Shown: in pieces, positions 53,413 to 64,000 of the stretch
Layout of the letters: the number at the start of each line of letters is the position of its first letter
How positions within the stretch are numbered: the stretch's first letter is position 1
Origin: Arthrobacter ulcerisalmonis
Lineage (GTDB): Bacteria > Actinomycetota > Actinomycetes > Actinomycetales > Micrococcaceae
Assembly (NCBI RefSeq): GCF_900609065.1
Contig: NZ_UXAU01000040.1
Span: 65,766 to 129,765 of the forward strand
Direction: 5' to 3'
DNA: 64,000 bases
The notes under the pieces: generated by a model
The model's database searches: none
What the model was told of the DNA's origin: nothing
What the model saw: only the letters and a program-made list of their open reading frames with translations
Program-made: the position numbers and the translations under genes

Positions 53413-54960
53413 TTGTCATCGACGTTAATCGATTCGGCTGCTCCTGCCCACTCCACCCACGCAGCGAGCCTGGCCGCACCCCCCAGCATCCGCGCCATCC
53501 CCCGGGTCCTGTCCATCGCAGGGTCTGACCCGTCCGGCGGAGCGGGCATTCAGGCCGACCTGAAAAGCATTGCAGCCCACGGTGGTTACGGCATGGCAGC
53601 CATCACCGCTTTGACCGTGCAAAACACCCTGGGCGTCCAGGCAGTTCACGTGCCGCCAGCAGAATTCCTGGCCCAGCAGTTGGCGGCCGTCAGTGCTGAC
53701 ATCACCATTGACGCCGTCAAAATCGGCATGCTGGCCGACGCCGCAGTGATCCGCGCAGTCCGGGTCTGGCTCGAAGAGGTGCGCCCCGCCGTCGTGGTTC
53801 TCGATCCGGTGATGGTGTCCACCAGCGGTGACCGGCTCCTGGCCGACGACGCGGAGGCGGAGTTGCTGGCGTTGCTGCCGCTCGCCCACCTCATCACGCC
53901 CAACCTTGCCGAACTGGCTGTGTTGGTGGGCGGTGCGGAACAGCAAACCTGGGCCGGCGCGTTGGCGCAAGGCAGGCAGCTGGCCAGCATTACGGGTGCC
54001 ACCGTCTTGGTCAAGGGCGGCCACCTGCCAGGAGACAGCTGCCCCGATGCCTTGGTCAACACCACCGGGCTGCTCGCCACCGAGGTGGTGGAGTTTGCGG
54101 GGGAGCGGATCAGCACGAGTAACAGTCACGGCACCGGCTGCACACTGTCCTCCGCCATGGCCACCGTGCAGGCGCAGGTGGGGGACTGGGAAGCAGCGCT
54201 CCGGGCCGTGAAACCCTGGCTTGCTGGCGCGCTGACGGCGTCGGACCAGCTTGACGTTGGGGCCGGCAACGGTCCGGTCCACCACTTCCACCATCTCACC
54301 CAGGGGGTGCCCGGTAGCTTCGCCGCCCAGCTGTGGGCTGGCGCAGCCAAGGACCTCGAGGCGATCTACACCTTGCCGTTCATCAGGGCGTTGGTGGACG
54401 GCTCCCTGCCCGAGCATGAATTCGCCGACTACCTCAGCCAAGACGCCATCTACCTCAACGGCTACGCCCGTGTCCTGGCCCGGACCAGCGCACTGGCACC
54501 CACCGAAGCCGAACAGGTCTTCTGGGCTGGCTCTGCTCAGCAATGCCTTGAGGTTGAGTCGGACCTGCACCGTACCTGGCTGGCCTCCCGACCGGCGCCG
54601 CGGCAGACCGGACCCGTGACCAAGGCCTACGTGGACCACCTGACGGCAGTGTCGGCGTCGGGCAGCTACGGCACCCTCGCAGCCGCCGTGTTGCCGTGCT
54701 TCTGGCTGTACGCCGAGGTGGGCCAGACGCTCCACGCCCAATTCATCGAAGCCGGTGAACCGGCGGGACACCCCTACGCGGCGTGGCTGCGGACTTACGC
54801 TGACGAGGATTTTGCGGCCGCCACGCGGCGGGCCATTAAGATCGTTGACCAGGCCGGGCGGGACGCGTCTGAACGTGAGCGGGCGGCGATGGTGGAGGCT
54901 TTCAATCATGCGTGCAGGCTCGAGGTGGAGTTTTTCGACGCGCCGCGAGTGCATGCCTGA
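53413..54960 (+). CDS. thiD: ThiD-TenA fusion: HMP(-P) kinase and thiaminase II
   Basis: 515 residues from a TTG at 53413. Residues 30-290 are ThiD: VLSIAGSDPSGGAGIQADLK and GGYGMAAITALTVQNTLGV at the N-terminus and GTGCTLSSAMAT near 236 with the catalytic cysteine. Residues ~300-510 are TenA: YLSQDAIYLNGYAR near 337 holds the conserved Asp and Tyr; PCFWLYAEVGQTLH near 423 the cysteine and tyrosine; EVEFFDA at the end the glutamate. It salvages pyrimidine from degraded thiamin and phosphorylates it. Controlled by the TPP riboswitch directly upstream. Confidence 0.93.
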   Translation: MSSTLIDSAAPAHSTHAASLAAPPSIRAIPRVLSIAGSDPSGGAGIQADLKSIAAHGGYGMAAITALTVQNTLGVQAVHVPPAEFLAQQLAAVSADITIDAVKIGMLADAAVIRAVRVWLEEVRPAVVVLDPVMVSTSGDRLLADDAEAELLALLPLAHLITPNLAELAVLVGGAEQQTWAGALAQGRQLASITGATVLVKGGHLPGDSCPDALVNTTGLLATEVVEFAGERISTSNSHGTGCTLSSAMATVQAQVGDWEAALRAVKPWLAGALTASDQLDVGAGNGPVHHFHHLTQGVPGSFAAQLWAGAAKDLEAIYTLPFIRALVDGSLPEHEFADYLSQDAIYLNGYARVLARTSALAPTEAEQVFWAGSAQQCLEVESDLHRTWLASRPAPRQTGPVTKAYVDHLTAVSASGSYGTLAAAVLPCFWLYAEVGQTLHAQFIEAGEPAGHPYAAWLRTYADEDFAAATRRAIKIVDQAGRDASERERAAMVEAFNHACRLEVEFFDAPRVHA

Positions 54961-55061
54961 ACGACTGGCTGTCCAGATCCCGGTAGGATTGTGGGGCACG
55001 GTACCGCGCCGTTGCATCCCTGTGGTTCACATCACGGGAAGCCCGCCGGTACCAGCCTCAT

Positions 55062-55091
55062 TTGCGGCCGACGTCGGAATTAGCGTATTCT
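55062..55091 (+). promoter_or_regulatory. Candidate promoter of rplU-rpmA
   Basis: TTGCGG at 55062-55067 and TATTCT at 55086-55091 with an 18-bp spacer, about 130 bases before the L21 gene. The 264-bp gap from the TenA stop to rplU otherwise holds no gene. Box similarity is moderate. Confidence 0.5.
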
Positions 55092-55224
55092 AGATCTTCG
55101 GTGCTTACGCCAACACTTGGGTTACGACCCCACGGCGTTGAGGCACAGCGAGAAACCAGCCATCAAATGCGTTGGATTCCGCACGCAAATTTTTGTATAA
55201 ACGTCGAGAGAAGTGAGTTCCCAA

Positions 55225-55533
55225 GTGGTGTACGCGATTGTCCGCGCAGGCGGCCGGCAAGAGAAGGTTTCCGTTGGAGACTACGTAACCCTGAACCGCG
55301 TCGCCGGTGGATCTGGCAGCACCATTGAGCTGCCCGCGCTGCTCCTGGTAGATGGTGACCAGATCACCACTGCAGCTGCTGAGCTTGCCAAGGTGACCGT
55401 GACGGCTGAGATCCTCGAAGACCTTCGTGGTCCGAAGATCGTCATCCAGAAGTTCAAGAACAAGACCGGGTACAAAAAGCGCCAGGGTCACCGTCAGGAA
55501 CTGACTAAGGTCAAGATTACTGGCATCAAGTAA
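55225..55533 (+). CDS. rplU: 50S ribosomal protein L21
   Basis: 102 residues from the GTG at 55225 ([19 protein letters not shown]); an earlier in-frame GTG at 55213 is possible. Conserved [23 protein letters not shown] near 72-94 is the rRNA-binding block, and the end VKITGIK is typical. Cotranscribed with rpmA 62 bp on. Confidence 0.95.
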   Translation: MVYAIVRAGGRQEKVSVGDYVTLNRVAGGSGSTIELPALLLVDGDQITTAAAELAKVTVTAEILEDLRGPKIVIQKFKNKTGYKKRQGHRQELTKVKITGIK

Positions 55534-55595
55534 CCACCCGGTTACTGTTTCAGGTTTACAGCAGATTCCCCAGAATTTAGAGGCAGGCATTTCAG

Positions 55596-55859
55596 ATGGC
55601 ACATAAAAAGGGCGCGAGCTCCACTCGTAACGGCCGCGATTCCAACGCACAGTACCTGGGCGTCAAGCGCTTCGGTGGCCAGGTTGTTTCCGCAGGCGAA
55701 ATCATCGTTCGCCAGCGTGGCACCCACTTCCACCCCGGCGCTGGCGTTGGCCGTGGCGGCGACGACACCCTGTTCGCTTTGACCCCGGGAGCTGTTGAAT
55801 TCGGCACCCGCCGCGGTCGTCGCGTCGTCAACATCGTTACTGCTGCAGCTGCAGAGTAA
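55596..55859 (+). CDS. rpmA: 50S ribosomal protein L27
   Basis: 87 residues ([20 protein letters not shown]), with the N-terminal Lys/Gly stretch that reaches the peptidyl transferase centre. [21 protein letters not shown] near 43-63 is the family core. GAGGCAGGCATTTCAG gives the ribosome-binding region. The N-terminus starts directly with MAHKKG, without the cleaved prefix seen in Firmicutes L27. Confidence 0.97.
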   Translation: MAHKKGASSTRNGRDSNAQYLGVKRFGGQVVSAGEIIVRQRGTHFHPGAGVGRGGDDTLFALTPGAVEFGTRRGRRVVNIVTAAAAE

Positions 55860-55915
55860 TACCAAGTTCTGAAGCGGTGGAGCGGGCCTGATGGTCCGCT
55901 CCACTGTTCTTTTAA

Positions 55916-58679
<2,764 letters not shown>

Positions 58680-58705
58680 CAGGTCAACTCGCCTAAACTG
58701 GGGGG

Positions 58706-60079
58706 ATGACTGAGGCCCTGACCCACACCGCACCTGACTCCGCTGGCGATGCCGCCGCCGATTTCCAGGCGGCCACCGTGGTACCTGCCACCGTGCCGGT
58801 GGATGTCCCGCGCTCAGCAGCTGATGTGGAAGCCGCCGTCCACGCGATCGCTGACCGCTCCCGCAAGGCTGCCCGCCGGATGGCCATGGCCAACCGGGCG
58901 TGGAAAGACCGCGCACTTGAGGCTATTGGCCGTCTGCTGCGGGACAACAGCGAGGCTATCCTCGAGGCCAATGCCAAGGACGTTGCCGCAGGCCGGGCCA
59001 ACGGCACGTCGGCGGCCATGTTGGACCGGCTGACGCTTACCCGCAGCCGGATCGACGGCCTGGTAGCTGCCCTCGATAACCTGGCTGGCCTGCCCGATCC
59101 CGTGGGGAACGTGGTCCGCGGCCAGACCCTGCCCAACGGCCTGCGCCTGCGCCAGGTCAACGTCCCCATGGGTGTGGTGGCCGCGATTTACGAGGCCCGC
59201 CCCAACGTGACGGTTGATATTGCCGGGCTGGCATTGAAGAGCGGCAACGCCGTGATCCTCCGCGGCGGCAGTGCCGCCGAGGCTACCAACAAGGTCCTGG
59301 TGAGTATTTTGCGCGAGGCCGTGGACTCCGTTGGCCTCCCCGCAGACGCAGTGCAGACTGTTGACCAGTACGGCCGCGAGGGTGCTGCTGTGTTGATGCG
59401 TGCACGGGGCAAGGTGGACGTCCTGATTCCCCGCGGCGGCCGTGACCTGATCCAGTCGGTGGTGACCAATGCCGCCGTTCCCGTCATTGAGACGGGGGAG
59501 GGGAACGTGCACATCTTCATCGACGAGTCAGCCAGCGAAGAAATGGCCGTGGAGATCCTCCTGAACGCGAAAACGCAACGCCCCAGCGTCTGCAACACCG
59601 TGGAGACGCTGCTGGTCCACTCCGGATCCACCGTTTTGCCCGCTGTAGCGGCCGCCTTGCGCGCCGCAGGTGTCCGGCTGCACGTCGACGAGCGCGTGCG
59701 CCAGGCGCTGCCGGCTTCCATCGAGTCGGTGCCCGCCGATGACACGGACTGGGCTACCGAGTACATGGACCTTGACCTGGCGGTGGCCATGGTGGATTCC
59801 ATGGATCAGGCCATCAGCCACATCCGCACATGGACCACCGGCCACACCGAAGCCATCCTGACCAACCACTTGGCCAACGCCGAACGATTTATCGCCGAGG
59901 TGGATTCTGCAGCGGTGATTGTCAACGCCTCCACGCGCTTTACCGACGGCGGCGAACTCGGCCTGGGTGCCGAGGTGGGAATCTCCACCCAGAAACTGCA
60001 CGCCCGCGGACCCATGGGGCTCACCGAGCTCACCACCACCAAGTGGATCGTCCAGGGTGAAGGCCAGATTCGCGGGTAG
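58706..60079 (+). CDS. proA: Gamma-glutamyl phosphate reductase
   Basis: Second step of proline synthesis. 457 residues, aldehyde dehydrogenase-like. The N-terminus is Ala-rich with a ~35-residue extension relative to the common form. Conserved MGVVAAIYEARPNVTVDIAGL near 155-175, LKSGNAVILRGGSAAEATN near 176 and the catalytic QRPSVCNTVETLLVH near 291 with the active-site cysteine. 26 bp after proB, same operon. Confidence 0.95.
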   Translation: MTEALTHTAPDSAGDAAADFQAATVVPATVPVDVPRSAADVEAAVHAIADRSRKAARRMAMANRAWKDRALEAIGRLLRDNSEAILEANAKDVAAGRANGTSAAMLDRLTLTRSRIDGLVAALDNLAGLPDPVGNVVRGQTLPNGLRLRQVNVPMGVVAAIYEARPNVTVDIAGLALKSGNAVILRGGSAAEATNKVLVSILREAVDSVGLPADAVQTVDQYGREGAAVLMRARGKVDVLIPRGGRDLIQSVVTNAAVPVIETGEGNVHIFIDESASEEMAVEILLNAKTQRPSVCNTVETLLVHSGSTVLPAVAAALRAAGVRLHVDERVRQALPASIESVPADDTDWATEYMDLDLAVAMVDSMDQAISHIRTWTTGHTEAILTNHLANAERFIAEVDSAAVIVNASTRFTDGGELGLGAEVGISTQKLHARGPMGLTELTTTKWIVQGEGQIRG

Positions 60080-60152
60080 CAACGCGGTAACATAGTCGAT
60101 AAGTCATTTGCAGCGGATGTCCGCTGCCCAACCTTGATTCTTAGGGGAAGAA

Positions 60153-60386
60153 ATGCTGTTCCAGCAGATCATCACGTCCGTTGCCGCCGAGGCCGAAGAG
60201 CACGAGCTCGCCCCCTTGTGGGCAGACGCATGGGTATTCGGTGTTGTGATCTTCGGCATCCTGCTGTTGTTGCTGTTCGTGACCCTGTCCTATGGCAACC
60301 TTGGCCTGCGCCACACCGCAACCGAGGAGCACGCTGACCCGCACCGCCAGCACCCCAACAAGCACGATCACGGCCAGGGCCACTAA
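60153..60386 (+). CDS. Small membrane protein of the proA-nadD interval
   Basis: 77 residues ([20 protein letters not shown]...). One hydrophobic span, [20 protein letters not shown], near 28-47, then a His-rich tail ([23 protein letters not shown]). The histidine tail could bind a metal but this is not shown. AGGGGAAGAA lies before the ATG. Homologs at this position are common in Arthrobacter-like genomes, by recollection. Function unknown. Confidence 0.7.
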   Translation: MLFQQIITSVAAEAEEHELAPLWADAWVFGVVIFGILLLLLFVTLSYGNLGLRHTATEEHADPHRQHPNKHDHGQGH

Positions 60387-60399
60387 CATTTCCCGTACC

Positions 60400-61056
60400 T
60401 TGCGGCACCGGAGTTCACCGGACAAGCTGCGGTTGGGAGTGATGGGTGGGACGTTCGACCCCATCCATCATGGCCACCTCGTGGCAGCCAGCGAAGTGGC
60501 AGCAAAGTTCGACCTGGATGAGGTGGTCTTTGTTCCCACCGGCCAGCCGTGGCAGAAAATGCACAAGAAGGTCAGCGAGTCCGAACACCGGTACTTGATG
60601 ACAGTGATCGCCACTGCCTCCAATCCGCGGTTTACGGTCAGCCGGGTGGACGTGGACCGGCCGGGTCCAACGTTCACCATTGATACCCTGCGTGACCTCA
60701 GCGCCCAACGCCCAGACGCTGATCTTTTCTTCATCACCGGCGCCGACGCCCTGGCACAGATTCTTTCCTGGAAGGACATCGACGAGCTCTGGTCTTTGGC
60801 GCATTTCGTGGGCGTGACCCGGCCAGGGCACGTGCTCGATGACATGGGCAGGACCGACGTCAGCCTCCTGGAAGTCCCGGCCATGGCGATTTCGTCCACC
60901 GACTGCAGGATTCGGGTGGCCGAGAACAACCCCGTCTGGTACCTGGTGCCGGACGGCGTGGTCCAATACATCGCCAAATACGGGCTGTACGCTGACAAAC
61001 AAACGTCCGTGACGGCACCAACGTCCGAAGTACGCGAACCAGCAAGCACTGAATGA
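60400..61056 (+). CDS. nadD: Nicotinate-nucleotide adenylyltransferase
   Basis: 218 residues if the TTG at 60400 is used; the ATG at 60438 inside GVMGGTFDP is too late to keep the first beta strand. [20 protein letters not shown] is the (H/T)xGH nucleotidyltransferase motif. [11 protein letters not shown] near 45, [28 protein letters not shown] near 90-117 and the [14 protein letters not shown] motif near 169 follow. Makes NaAD from nicotinate mononucleotide and ATP in NAD synthesis. No clear ribosome-binding site precedes either start, so the 5' end is uncertain. The tail of ~20 residues is disordered. Confidence 0.9.
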   Translation: MRHRSSPDKLRLGVMGGTFDPIHHGHLVAASEVAAKFDLDEVVFVPTGQPWQKMHKKVSESEHRYLMTVIATASNPRFTVSRVDVDRPGPTFTIDTLRDLSAQRPDADLFFITGADALAQILSWKDIDELWSLAHFVGVTRPGHVLDDMGRTDVSLLEVPAMAISSTDCRIRVAENNPVWYLVPDGVVQYIAKYGLYADKQTSVTAPTSEVREPASTE

Positions 61057-61063
61057 GTTCTTA

Positions 61064-62692
61064 ATGAGTCAGGAACAGCCAGCTTTCCGAAGCCGCCGGG
61101 AACTCCGGAAGGCCCGCGAGGCCGAGCAGTTGTCCGTAGCAACGGACCAGCAGGACGCTGCGCCCCAGGCGACAGCGGCAGTCCCGCCTGCCCCGACGCA
61201 ACCCGCCAGCAACCCAACGAGTGCTGGTTCGCCCACGCCAGGCCAGGCCAAACCTGCTGCGCCTAAACCTGCTGCGCCCAAACCTGCTGCGCCCAAACCT
61301 GCCAGCCCAGCAGCTGTACCTGCTGCCGCTAAACCAGTAGAGCCGGCTTCCATCCCGGCTGATTCTGGCCACGCCCCGGCGCGTCCAGTGCCGCGGACTC
61401 CGGAAGCGCCGGAAGAGACGTTCACGCAGCGATCCTCGCAGATCCGCGCCCGAGACCGGGAAGCACTGCGCACACAGAAGGAGCAAGACGCCAAGGACGG
61501 GCAGCAGGCCGACGGCGGCCCGGTCACCCGCCGCCAGTTGCGTCTGCAGCAACTCAAGGAACAGGCGCTCACGGCAGCGCACCCCGTGGTTCCGTTGCCA
61601 GATGCAGAGTCAGCTGCGCCAGCAATCGCCAAGCCAGCTGCGCCGAAGCCGGGTCCCAAGCCAGCGGTGCCTGGTTCGGCTGTGCAGGATTCCAATCCTG
61701 CGGTGCCGGGTCCGGCGGCGCCGGGTCCCAAGCCAGCGGTGCCTGGTTCGGCTGTGCAGGATCCCAAGCCAGCGGTGCCGGGTCCGGCGGCGCCTAGTCC
61801 CGCCGTGCCGGATCCCGCAGTTCCAGGTCCCGTGCCGGCGACGCCGGCACCGAAGCCCGCCAAGTCCCCGAAAGGAATGACGGTTGAGCAGGCCCTGGCT
61901 GCGCGCGCGCTCATTGCCGAGCAGGCCCGGAACCAGATCGCGAAGATGGAACACATCGCCGCGGCTGACCCGGAGGCAGTTGATCCCGAGCTCCTGACGC
62001 AGCAGATTGCGCTGGCCAAACGCGCCGCTGCAGTCAATCAAGCCCCCGTCGCTCCTGCTGAAACGCCTCGTCCCTCGAAGCCTTCGGCGAAGCCGGGCGA
62101 CACTCCTGCAGCCAAGATTCTGGCTGCGAAGCCTCCGGCGGCGAAGCCTGCGCAGGATGCGGCTGCACCGTCCACAGCCAACAACTTGGCCATGGTCACG
62201 CCGCTGGAATTCGAGACGGTGCCAGGCTTCGACCGTCCGGTGATGAAACGTCCAGCCACTTCGCATGTCCCGGTCGTAACTCGCTCCGGTTCAGCGGTGA
62301 CTGGTGCTTCGGGCTTGTCAATTCCCGGTGCCCCGGGAATGCCTGGTCCGGGCGCACCTACGAAGAAGGCGAAGCCTGCCGGTCAGCGGAAGAAGTCGGC
62401 TGGCCGAGCATCGCAGGTTATCGCCCGGGCCGAAGCCGTGGCCCGCACCACGGGGGAACCGGCTGTTGGTGCAGTGTCAGCTGAACCGCGCGAAGGTAAC
62501 TCGGATGACTTGTTTGCCGACTTGCCTCGTATTCCGGCCGTTGCGGCGCATGGACTGGAACCGCTGGACGCCGCAACCGCTGGCCTGGGCAGGGCCAAGC
62601 GAAGCAGACTCCTGCAGATCGGCATCCTGGCGTTCGGCGTCGTAGCCCTTATCTCCGGCATCATCCTCATCGTCAGCGGACTGTCCAGCTGA
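61064..62692 (+). CDS. Pro/Ala-rich repeat protein with C-terminal membrane anchor
   Basis: 542 residues between nadD and rsfS. The N-terminus (MSQEQPAFRSRRELRKAREA) has an SRRELRKARE motif common in actinobacterial proteins of this kind. Two repeat tracts follow: KPAAPKPAAPKP... near 66-85, and a VPGPAAPGPKPAVPGSA-type tract near 205-270. Between them is a charged helix (QRSSQIRARDREALRTQKEQ); after them is a charged helical region. One transmembrane segment at the C-terminus (LLQIGILAFGVVALISGIIL) leaves about 510 residues on one side of the membrane. No catalytic domain; may act as a scaffold. Starts 8 bases after nadD. Confidence 0.7.
   Translation: MSQEQPAFRSRRELRKAREAEQLSVATDQQDAAPQATAAVPPAPTQPASNPTSAGSPTPGQAKPAAPKPAAPKPAAPKPASPAAVPAAAKPVEPASIPADSGHAPARPVPRTPEAPEETFTQRSSQIRARDREALRTQKEQDAKDGQQADGGPVTRRQLRLQQLKEQALTAAHPVVPLPDAESAAPAIAKPAAPKPGPKPAVPGSAVQDSNPAVPGPAAPGPKPAVPGSAVQDPKPAVPGPAAPSPAVPDPAVPGPVPATPAPKPAKSPKGMTVEQALAARALIAEQARNQIAKMEHIAAADPEAVDPELLTQQIALAKRAAAVNQAPVAPAETPRPSKPSAKPGDTPAAKILAAKPPAAKPAQDAAAPSTANNLAMVTPLEFETVPGFDRPVMKRPATSHVPVVTRSGSAVTGASGLSIPGAPGMPGPGAPTKKAKPAGQRKKSAGRASQVIARAEAVARTTGEPAVGAVSAEPREGNSDDLFADLPRIPAVAAHGLEPLDAATAGLGRAKRSRLLQIGILAFGVVALISGIILIVSGLSS
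61255..61790 (+). repeat. In-frame tandem repeats inside the Pro/Ala-rich gene
   Basis: A 15-bp unit of the type AAACCTGCTGCGCCC is repeated in tandem around 61255-61303. A second array near 61660-61790 uses units containing GTGCCTGGTTCGGCTGTGCAGGAT and variants that differ by few bases. Such arrays vary by slippage. Confidence 0.8.
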
Positions 62693-62779
62693 CTCACTGA
62701 TCTTTCTCCGGCGCTGCCTTAAACGGGCGGGGCCAACCGGCATCGCCGGAATCATCTTTTTCGACAACAAGGAAGTCCC

Positions 62780-63181
62780 ATGACTGCTATCGAAGCATCA
62801 ATCACCATTGCCCGGGCAGCCGCTAAGGCCGCCGCAGACAAGCTTGCCCAAGACATCGTGGCCCTGGACGTCAGTGAGCGCTTGGCGCTGGCGGACGTTT
62901 TCCTGATTGCGTCAGCACCCAGCGAACGTCAGGTCAACGCGATCGTGGATGGCATCGAAGAAGAACTCGCCAAGCAGGACCTCCGCCCGGTCCGGCGCGA
63001 AGGCCGCTCAGGCGGTCGCTGGGTCCTCCTGGACTACGCAGATATCGTCATCCACGTTCAGCACGAAGAGGACCGCGTGTTTTACGCCTTGGAACGCCTC
63101 TGGAAGGACTGCCCCGTCGTCGATCTTCAGCTTGGTGACGACGCTTCAGCCAAGGCTCCAGCGGACGCGGACAGCGAATAA
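62780..63181 (+). CDS. rsfS: Ribosomal silencing factor RsfS
   Basis: 133 residues, DUF143 family. LDVSERLALADVFLIASAPSERQVNAIVDGIEEELAK is the conserved core (residues 33-69), followed by GRSGGRWVLLDYADIVIHVQHEEDRVFYALERLWKD near 75-110. Binds L14 on the 50S subunit and prevents 30S joining in starvation. In the conserved nadD-rsfS neighbourhood, though another gene intervenes here. Confidence 0.95.
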   Translation: MTAIEASITIARAAAKAAADKLAQDIVALDVSERLALADVFLIASAPSERQVNAIVDGIEEELAKQDLRPVRREGRSGGRWVLLDYADIVIHVQHEEDRVFYALERLWKDCPVVDLQLGDDASAKAPADADSE

Positions 63182-63294
63182 TCTCCTGTCGCGACGCCAA
63201 GCTGCCCGATTTGGAATTCCCTGAGGGGCTGTTCTAAGATATTTCAGTTGCTTCGGGGAAACCTGAAAATATCCGCAAGGATTGCAATGGGTTT

Positions 63295-63370
63295 GGGGCT
63301 GTGGCGCAGCTGGTAGCGCACCTGCATGGCATGCAGGGGGTCAGGGGTTCGAGTCCCCTCAGCTCCACCA
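63295..63370 (+). tRNA. tRNA-Ala (GGC), copy 1
   Basis: Complete 76-base gene with encoded CCA. Acceptor GGGGCTG/CAGCTCC with the G3:U70 pair that marks alanine; anticodon loop ATGGCAT (anticodon GGC). Identical to the copy at 63673-63748. Confidence 0.96.
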
Positions 63371-63378
63371 GATCAACG

Positions 63379-63420
63379 AGAAATACCCCCGGTTCGCACC
63401 TGTGAATCGAGGGTATTTCT
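63379..63420 (+). terminator. Hairpin after first tRNA-Ala
   Basis: AGAAATACCC / GGGTATTTCT, 10-bp stem, 22-base loop; inner CGGTTCGCAC has partial pairing. Position right after tRNA-Ala, U-run short. Confidence 0.65.
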
Positions 63421-63467
63421 GTCTCTGCCCCACTCCATGTCAAGAATCCTGGGCAGCTGAGCCACAG

Positions 63468-63528
63468 ATCCTAAGCTTGTTCGCATATCCTGGCCTTGAA
63501 GGCCCAGATCTGCGAACAAGCTTAGGAT
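63468..63528. repeat. Perfect 18-bp inverted repeat between the tRNA-Ala genes
   Basis: ATCCTAAGCTTGTTCGCA at 63468-63485 and its exact reverse complement at 63511-63528; the 25-base loop holds a further GGCCTT/AAGGCC hairpin. No T-run follows, so it is not a plain terminator. The rest of the 302-bp gap shows no gene. Confidence 0.9.
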
Positions 63529-63672
63529 TGGCGACCCGGTAGCAAGTGGTGTCGGATCAGCGGCCCGTAAATCGGCGTCCGTCCCGGTCTGCCAACCGAT
63601 TGGCGCCGGACGCCAAAGTGCATTAAGCTGATCAGGTTGCTCCGGAGATTACGACCGGCAGCGGCAGGGTTT

Positions 63673-63748
63673 GGGGCTGTGGCGCAGCTGGTAGCGCACC
63701 TGCATGGCATGCAGGGGGTCAGGGGTTCGAGTCCCCTCAGCTCCACCA
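63673..63748 (+). tRNA. tRNA-Ala (GGC), copy 2
   Basis: Identical in all 76 bases to the copy 378 bp upstream, including the encoded CCA, and preceded by the same GTTT. Followed by a strong terminator. Confidence 0.96.
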
Positions 63749-63751
63749 AAC

Positions 63752-63786
63752 AAAATACCCCGGTCTCTGGACCGGGGTATTTTTTT
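63752..63786 (+). terminator. Terminator after second tRNA-Ala
   Basis: AAAATACCCCGGTC, loop TCTG, GACCGGGGTATTTT, then TTT. Perfect 14-bp stem with U-run. Confidence 0.92.
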
Positions 63787-63944
63787 CGCTGGGAACGAGA
63801 TGCGCCGGACCGCGAGCCCGCGCCGGGTCACAGCCGACGTGCCTAGCGAGTTGGCTGACCGCGGCTGTCCCCGCTTCGGGTTACAGCCGACGTGCCCGCC
63901 AGCTAGCTGTACTCGGCCAGGACGTTGGTTACATCGTAAAAGGG

Positions 63945-64000
63945 TGAAGACCTCTTAGGTTGGTGGTTACCACACACACCGAACGACTAAGAGGTCTTCA
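63945..64000 (+). mobile_element. Possible insertion-sequence end running off the window
   Basis: Perfect 14-bp inverted repeat TGAAGACCTCTTAG / CTAAGAGGTCTTCA at 63945-63958 and 63987-64000, with GTGG-TTA-CCAC nested inside. A stem-loop of this kind directly before a possible transposase start is seen at the ends of several IS elements. The element, if any, is outside the window, so this is tentative. Confidence 0.35.

Overview
The window is chromosomal DNA from a high-GC actinobacterium of the Micrococcaceae, most likely Arthrobacter, Pseudarthrobacter or a close relative. This rests on the gene content and order: orn/def/tRNA-His, an MptB-type mannosyltransferase, tig-clpP1-clpP2-clpX, a mycothiol-type DsbA-like protein, ileS behind an actinobacterial T-box, folC-DUF4233-ndk, a large RNase E/G, rplU-rpmA-obgE-proB-proA-nadD-rsfS, and many GTG/TTG starts. 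The assignment is by recognition; no database search was possible.

The main feature is a compact 16,103-bp prophage (cores at 4124-4129 and 20227-20232) inside a host ssb-like gene. The host gene is cut after codon 52: the 5' part is at 3972-4130 and the 3' part at 20231-20635. Joining them restores an uninterrupted 186-residue single-stranded DNA-binding protein, which fixes attB to the base. The two phage arms carry a perfect 16-bp inverted repeat, and the element ends with a large serine integrase next to attR, as expected for serine-integrase integration. Every recognisable phage gene lies on the minus strand. In transcription order these are: integrase, a terminator, four tiny early genes, a RepA-like helicase with a winged-helix tail, an iteron-like array that is a candidate replication origin, another chain of tiny overlapping genes (one a single-span membrane peptide), an HNH endonuclease, large terminase, a structured intergenic RNA region, portal, a protease-capsid fusion, two connector/completion proteins, major tail protein, tape measure, distal and minor tail proteins, and a terminator. 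I see no endolysin, repressor or excisionase.

Right of the prophage the chromosome continues with ettA (ABC-F), tesB, a conserved hypothetical, a truncated haemoglobin, an MscS channel, an NAD-dependent epimerase, an OsmC protein, aminopeptidase N, a DUF1648-type membrane protein, rpiB and a Nei-type glycosylase. Then come tRNA-Gly and tRNA-Pro, trigger factor, and clpP1-clpP2-clpX with a ClgR-like operator. After that are a DsbA-like nitroreductase relative that lacks its second active-site cysteine, valS, an SDR, an endonuclease/phosphatase-family membrane protein, and ileS behind a T-box leader. folC, a DUF4233 protein, ndk, a VKOR-family protein and RNase E/G follow.

The last third holds a TPP riboswitch controlling a ThiD-TenA fusion, the rplU-rpmA-obgE-proB-proA-nadD-rsfS cluster with two extra genes in it, and two identical tRNA-Ala(GGC) genes flanking a perfect 18-bp inverted repeat. 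The right edge carries an inverted repeat that resembles the end of an insertion sequence continuing beyond the window.
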